Of a stretch of 7,146 nucleotides of DNA, positions 4,296-7,146 are shown in pieces. A program made the position numbers and the translations under genes. A model generated the notes under the pieces. The model ran no database searches, had not been told where the DNA came from, and saw only the letters and a program-made list of their open reading frames with translations. The stretch spans positions 1 through 7,146 of the forward strand of contig CAZEUZ010000190.1 in the NCBI GenBank assembly GCA_964515805.1. The letters are read 5' to 3'. The DNA comes from CAZEUZ01 sp964515805 (GTDB taxonomy: Bacteria > Pseudomonadota > Gammaproteobacteria > Pseudomonadales > Cellvibrionaceae). Positions within the stretch are counted from its first letter, which is position 1; every line of letters starts with the position of its first letter.

Positions 4296-6668
4296 ATGAC
4301 AGAGTTATTTACCAAAAAAGAACTCATTGAAAAAACGGGTGATGGCGGATCGAAAATTTATTCGACACGAATATTTTCCAAAATACTAGATGCCGCCAAT
4401 AAATTTCATAAACTTGGCAGTGCATCAAAATTAACAGACATTCTACATGTGCTCGACACACTCAAAAAGCTAACCGACGACTGGCAGAAAAAACCCGACA
4501 GCGATAGCAAGACCACGATTGAAAAGAAAAGACAGGTTATCACTGAACTGCAACAACAAGTAGACAAGCTTATCAGTGAACATCAGTCAGCGGTCATGAC
4601 AAAAAAAGAACTGATAGCGAAAACGGGTGATAGCGGCGCTATTGTACTTGCAACACGAACATTTTCTAAAATATTAGATGCATTAAACAATTATGAGCGC
4701 CGTCACAGAAATTCCTCTGGGAAAGAAATTTATGCGGCCCTTACATGCATAGAAAAATTGACGGCTCTGTGGCTGGACCAACATCGAGCAGATAAAAGAG
4801 AAGAAGCCGCTAAGAAACGTCCTCATATTGAAAAAATTCAGCAACAAGTTGTCAATGAGCTCGAGAAATATCAAACCTACAGTTCTTCAGCAGGTGCATT
4901 TTTAACCGATAAAGTTATCGATTCACTCAAGCCGGTCAAAGAGAGTCACTATACGCCTAAAGAACCAACACCAGAGGGATTGCGGGATGAATTATTCAAC
5001 TTTATCAACGACGGCGGGTTAGGGGCAAAAGGGCAGTACTCATATACCTTTCAAACATTGGGTAAAAAAGCGAGTGTGAGTGGCTCGGGTGATGTATTCC
5101 CTTGGCTAAAGTTAGCGGCTACCACATCTGGTTCAGCCAGTGATCACAAATTTTTGTATATAGAACGGCAGTCTGTGGATGATGAGCAAAATAAGCGTCC
5201 TGTTGCTCTTGTCGGTATGGAGGGCTATCAATATGAAGCGGAAATAGGCGCCACGATAACAGCGGGTATCGATAAAAGTATAGGTAGGGGTGTCGGTAAA
5301 AGCATAGACAAAGGTTCGACAGTTGAATTGATGTCTATTGGTTTACATACTGAACTAAAAGCGTCCACTGAAGCAAAAGCAGAGGCAAAAATGGAGGCAG
5401 GCATTTCAATTTCAGGCGCTTTGGGTGGTAGATGTGTTAAGGCTTCTGTCGACCAACCCATCTATACTGAGTCACCGTTAGGCATTCGCGAACCTGCATT
5501 AAAGTTTCTACTGCAACAGCAAAATACTAAGGGGTATGCCAAAACGGATACAAACTACATCAGTTTATTTGTGGGTAAAACTGCCACAAAAGCGGCTGCA
5601 ACAGCCGGTGCAAGTGCGGGGGCAGAAGCCTCTGCTATAGCACAAGCAAAGGCCTCTGCCGAAGCAAAGGTAAACATTGGCAAAGATCTAACATTAAGTA
5701 CCCTGGAAGATGATCCAAACTTGAGCAGAGGAATAAAGAATGGGGTAGAAGTTGGTTTAAGTACTTCATTTGCTATCGAGTCTAACATCAGTGGTCAGAT
5801 CAATGTGGGGCTGTACCGAATTCAGACTACTGCTAGCAATGGTGTCAATAAAACGCAAGATACGTTGATCACCTTTAAACAGATCGGCGGCACGGCCTTG
5901 GGCATTGGCGCAGAGCTTAAGGGCGCATTGACAGGGGCATTGGCAAGTGACGAGAGAGGCCTAAAAAAAGAGGTATCTCTAAAGAAAGAAAAAACATTTG
6001 AGCTGCTAAACGCTATTGAGTATACAACCGGTATTGCTTATTGGACATCGTCAAATGGATGTCAATGCCTTGAGGGAACCGGGCTGATACGCGGTCATTC
6101 TGTCTCTATGCCCTCTGTTATTAAGTATTTTAGAGAATCGAATGTGGAGGGCTCACAATTCCCTACCCAATATGTGCAAAAACTGTCTAAGACGCTCCAT
6201 GTATCCACAGATCAAGTGAAACGGTTTTTAGATGCCTCTGAGGGTCTGCTCGATGCCTTGGGGTACGATCCTGGATTCAACCCTAAGGCATTGATCATTG
6301 AGGCTTCTTTTGCACCCAAAGCAAACGACACATTATCCGAAGTAACCATTGATGCAACCATTAACGCCCAATTAAATGATGTTCGCACGGCGCTAGAGAC
6401 AAAAAAAGATCTTCAACCGCAAATGCTAAAATTTAGATACCGTATGGAAAATGAAGATAATAGTGACACTGAAAAGTTTAGCCTTGGGTTCAATATCGGC
6501 GTGGTAGAGTTTGGCATATCCTTGGAAAATATTGACCGATCGGGTAAGCGGTCATTAGTCGATTTATTTAACTATCAACTAGCCAGTACGGCTGCAGAGG
6601 AAGCCGAGTTAAATAGGGCGCTTACTTCTACATCCAACGAGATTGGACGTGCGGTATTGCTATTTTAA
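4296..6668 (+). CDS. 790-residue protein of unknown family with tandem N-terminal module
   Basis: I do not recognise this protein. It starts at ATG 4296 with GAGAGG 6 nt upstream. Residues 6-97 and 102-193 are an ungapped tandem repeat beginning TKKELI-KTGD, with shared FSKILDA, a Trp (63/159) and QQQV (86-89/182-185); each looks helical and charged. Residues 200-310 look mixed, with Gly/Ser-rich strands. Residues 310-380 and 425-470 contain Ala/Lys/Glu-rich stretches (KASTEAKAEAK, AGASAGAEASAIAQAKASAEAK) next to alternating strand-like segments. Residues 480-550 (VEVGLSTSFAIES, INVGLYRIQTTAS) and 725-745 also look beta-type; 600-660 looks helical. There is no signal peptide and no clear membrane helix, so the protein is cytosolic or exported by a leaderless route. 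Amphipathic strands and Ala-rich helices would fit a pore-forming or cargo/effector protein, but that is only a guess. It stands alone between a terminator and a sigma-54-controlled gene. Confidence 0.9.
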   Translation: MTELFTKKELIEKTGDGGSKIYSTRIFSKILDAANKFHKLGSASKLTDILHVLDTLKKLTDDWQKKPDSDSKTTIEKKRQVITELQQQVDKLISEHQSAVMTKKELIAKTGDSGAIVLATRTFSKILDALNNYERRHRNSSGKEIYAALTCIEKLTALWLDQHRADKREEAAKKRPHIEKIQQQVVNELEKYQTYSSSAGAFLTDKVIDSLKPVKESHYTPKEPTPEGLRDELFNFINDGGLGAKGQYSYTFQTLGKKASVSGSGDVFPWLKLAATTSGSASDHKFLYIERQSVDDEQNKRPVALVGMEGYQYEAEIGATITAGIDKSIGRGVGKSIDKGSTVELMSIGLHTELKASTEAKAEAKMEAGISISGALGGRCVKASVDQPIYTESPLGIREPALKFLLQQQNTKGYAKTDTNYISLFVGKTATKAAATAGASAGAEASAIAQAKASAEAKVNIGKDLTLSTLEDDPNLSRGIKNGVEVGLSTSFAIESNISGQINVGLYRIQTTASNGVNKTQDTLITFKQIGGTALGIGAELKGALTGALASDERGLKKEVSLKKEKTFELLNAIEYTTGIAYWTSSNGCQCLEGTGLIRGHSVSMPSVIKYFRESNVEGSQFPTQYVQKLSKTLHVSTDQVKRFLDASEGLLDALGYDPGFNPKALIIEASFAPKANDTLSEVTIDATINAQLNDVRTALETKKDLQPQMLKFRYRMENEDNSDTEKFSLGFNIGVVEFGISLENIDRSGKRSLVDLFNYQLASTAAEEAELNRALTSTSNEIGRAVLLF
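4311..4586 (+). repeat. N-terminal module, copy 1 (residues 6-97)
   Basis: This codes for the first 92-residue unit. Copy 2 lies at an offset of 96 residues with no gaps. In the first 32 positions 21 residues are identical (TKKELI, KTGD, TR, FSKILDA and others); the later part keeps a few anchors such as KKL/EKLT, Trp, KKR and QQQV. Confidence 0.88.
4599..4874 (+). repeat. N-terminal module, copy 2 (residues 102-193)
   Basis: This is the second unit of the tandem module, preceded by a four-residue linker (SAVM). An internal ATG at 4596 opens exactly at this unit (MTKKELIAKTGD), mimicking the start of copy 1. That suggests the ancestral unit was itself N-terminal; there is no Shine-Dalgarno ahead of it, so I do not propose a second start. 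Confidence 0.88.
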
Positions 6669-6703
6669 GCGGTTTCTTAATCTTCTCCCAATATGCACAA
6701 TCT

Positions 6704-6716
6704 TTGCATTTTGCAA
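6704..6716. promoter_or_regulatory. Perfect LuxO-type operator
   Basis: TTGCATTTTGCAA matches the LuxO site reported for vibrio qrr promoters (TTGCA-WWW-TGCAA) at all 13 positions. A related half-site AAATGCAA follows at 6725-6732. The site is about 250 bp upstream of the sigma-54 promoter at 6968, with a perfect IHF consensus in between that could loop the DNA. A LuxO-type regulator is encoded 3 kb upstream. Confidence 0.72.
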
Positions 6717-6766
6717 CTAATCTGAAATGCAAAATTCGAAGTAGTCCTCTCTCCAATCGCTAAAAT

Positions 6767-6812
6767 CTGAAAAAAATTTGGATAAAAGTTAGCAAGCTCA
6801 CTATTTTTTCAG
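6767..6812. repeat. AT-rich inverted repeat CTGAAAAAA / TTTTTTCAG
   Basis: Perfect 9-bp arms (6767-6775 and 6804-6812) enclose 28 nt, about 100 nt after the end of the 790-residue gene. With mostly A-T pairs and a long loop it is a poor terminator, though it might act weakly in either direction. Confidence 0.3.
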
Positions 6813-6938
6813 TCGGCATTCTTATCGCACATTTTTTTGCGAATAAATTTTGCTAATCAAGATGAACAATAAAAATAATTTTTCATTTATATTTCAATAA
6901 TTTAAAAATAATCATTGATTACTGAAAGTTATAGAGCC

Positions 6939-6951
6939 CAATTGCTTGATA
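6939..6951. promoter_or_regulatory. Perfect IHF consensus site
   Basis: CAATTGCTTGATA read on the other strand is TATCAAGCAATTG, which fits WATCAA-N4-TTR at every fixed position. It lies 18 nt upstream of the sigma-54 -24 element, between the LuxO-type operator and the promoter. That is where IHF bends DNA at many sigma-54 promoters to bring the activator to the polymerase. Confidence 0.6.
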
Positions 6952-6967
6952 AGTTTTTTTGAAAAGT

Positions 6968-6983
6968 TGGCATAGAAAATGCT
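6968..6983 (+). promoter_or_regulatory. Sigma-54 (-24/-12) promoter for the exported protein gene
   Basis: TGGCAT-AGAAA-ATGCT has the invariant GG (6969-6970) and GC (6981-6982) exactly 10 nt apart. It differs from TGGCAC-N5-TTGCW at the sixth base and in TGC being preceded by A. The predicted transcript start is near 6994, about 49 nt before the ATG at 7043. It shares TTGGCAT with the promoter at 3595. Confidence 0.72.
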
Positions 6984-7042
6984 TTCTAACTAGTACAAAC
7001 CGCATTTATTTTGACCAATCGATATTTTTGAGAGAGAAAGCT

Positions 7043-7146
7043 ATGTTGAAATCAAATATTAAACTAATTGTCACCGTTGTAACGGGCTCTTCATTATTAC
7101 CACTAACCGTTCATGCTGCTGAGACATTGTTCGCCCTGAAAAGCAA
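7043..7146 (+). CDS. Exported protein, N-terminal part only (3' partial)
   Basis: The ATG at 7043 is preceded by a purine-rich GAGAG (7032-7036) at 6 nt. The 34 complete codons give a classical Sec signal peptide: a basic start (MLKSNIK), a hydrophobic core (LIVTVVTGSSLLPL) and a probable cleavage site after VHA, giving a mature start AETLFALKS. The frame is open to the window end. The product is therefore periplasmic, outer-membrane or secreted, and the mature family cannot be told from nine residues. It is the apparent target of the LuxO operator, IHF site and sigma-54 promoter just upstream. Confidence 0.8.
   Translation, partial: MLKSNIKLIVTVVTGSSLLPLTVHAAETLFALKS

Larger units (their letters stand above)
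6669..7042. other. 374-bp AT-rich regulatory gap
   Basis: No gene is visible here. The region is markedly more AT-rich than its neighbours, especially 6840-6930. It carries, in order, a perfect LuxO-type operator, an inverted repeat, a perfect IHF consensus, a sigma-54 promoter and the ribosome binding site of the next gene. I find no clear intrinsic terminator for the 790-residue gene. Confidence 0.7.

Noticed and set aside
5228..5788. Antisense open frames of about 77 codons opposite the 790-residue gene
   Set aside because: They lie opposite Ala/Lys-rich codons that keep the reverse frame free of stops, have low-complexity products, and lack ribosome binding sites or context.
6767..6812. 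The CTGAAAAAA/TTTTTTCAG repeat as the terminator of the 790-residue gene
   Set aside because: The stem is almost all A-T, the loop is 28 nt and no separate T-tract follows the stem.
1..7146. CRISPR array, tRNA, rRNA, transposase or insertion sequence ends
   Set aside because: No regularly spaced repeats, tRNA-like cloverleaf, rRNA motif or transposase frame was seen on either strand.

Overview
The window (about 7.1 kb, AT-leaning, dense coding on the + strand only) looks like chromosomal DNA of a marine-type gammaproteobacterium. The main reason is an enhancer-binding regulator that matches the LuxO family of vibrios almost motif for motif. The remaining genes do not look like a standard Vibrio luxO locus (no separate luxU, no recognisable Qrr RNA), so a non-Vibrio relative is my inference.

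Layout. 1-2016: 3' part of a hybrid histidine kinase (HisKA, HATPase, degenerate receiver, true receiver, C-terminal Hpt). 2047-3453: LuxO-type sigma-54 response regulator, directly behind the kinase. 3454-3688: regulatory gap with TTGCATTTT boxes and a sigma-54 -24/-12 promoter. 3689-3883: a 64-codon gene that encodes little more than a second copy of the LuxO-type C-terminal DNA-binding domain. 3884-4295: 412-bp gap with an inverted repeat, a possible sigma-70 promoter, a possible 36-codon gene, a strong intrinsic terminator, and a 57-nt stem-loop just before the next ribosome binding site. 4296-6668: a 790-residue protein of unknown family with a tandem 92-residue N-terminal module and Ala-rich/beta-type later regions. 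6669-7042: AT-rich gap with a perfect LuxO-type operator, a perfect IHF consensus and a second sigma-54 promoter. 7043-7146: start of an exported protein, cut by the window end.

How the parts may work together (inference). The kinase carries its own Hpt and can pass phosphate His-Asp-His-Asp to the adjacent LuxO-type regulator. That regulator would activate two sigma-54 promoters in the window: one for the solo HTH protein, which has almost the same DNA-binding domain and could compete for the same sites as feedback, and one for the exported protein. Both promoter regions share the 11-mer TTGCATTTTGC. The 790-residue protein sits between the two controlled promoters, but nothing in the sequence shows directly that it belongs to the circuit.
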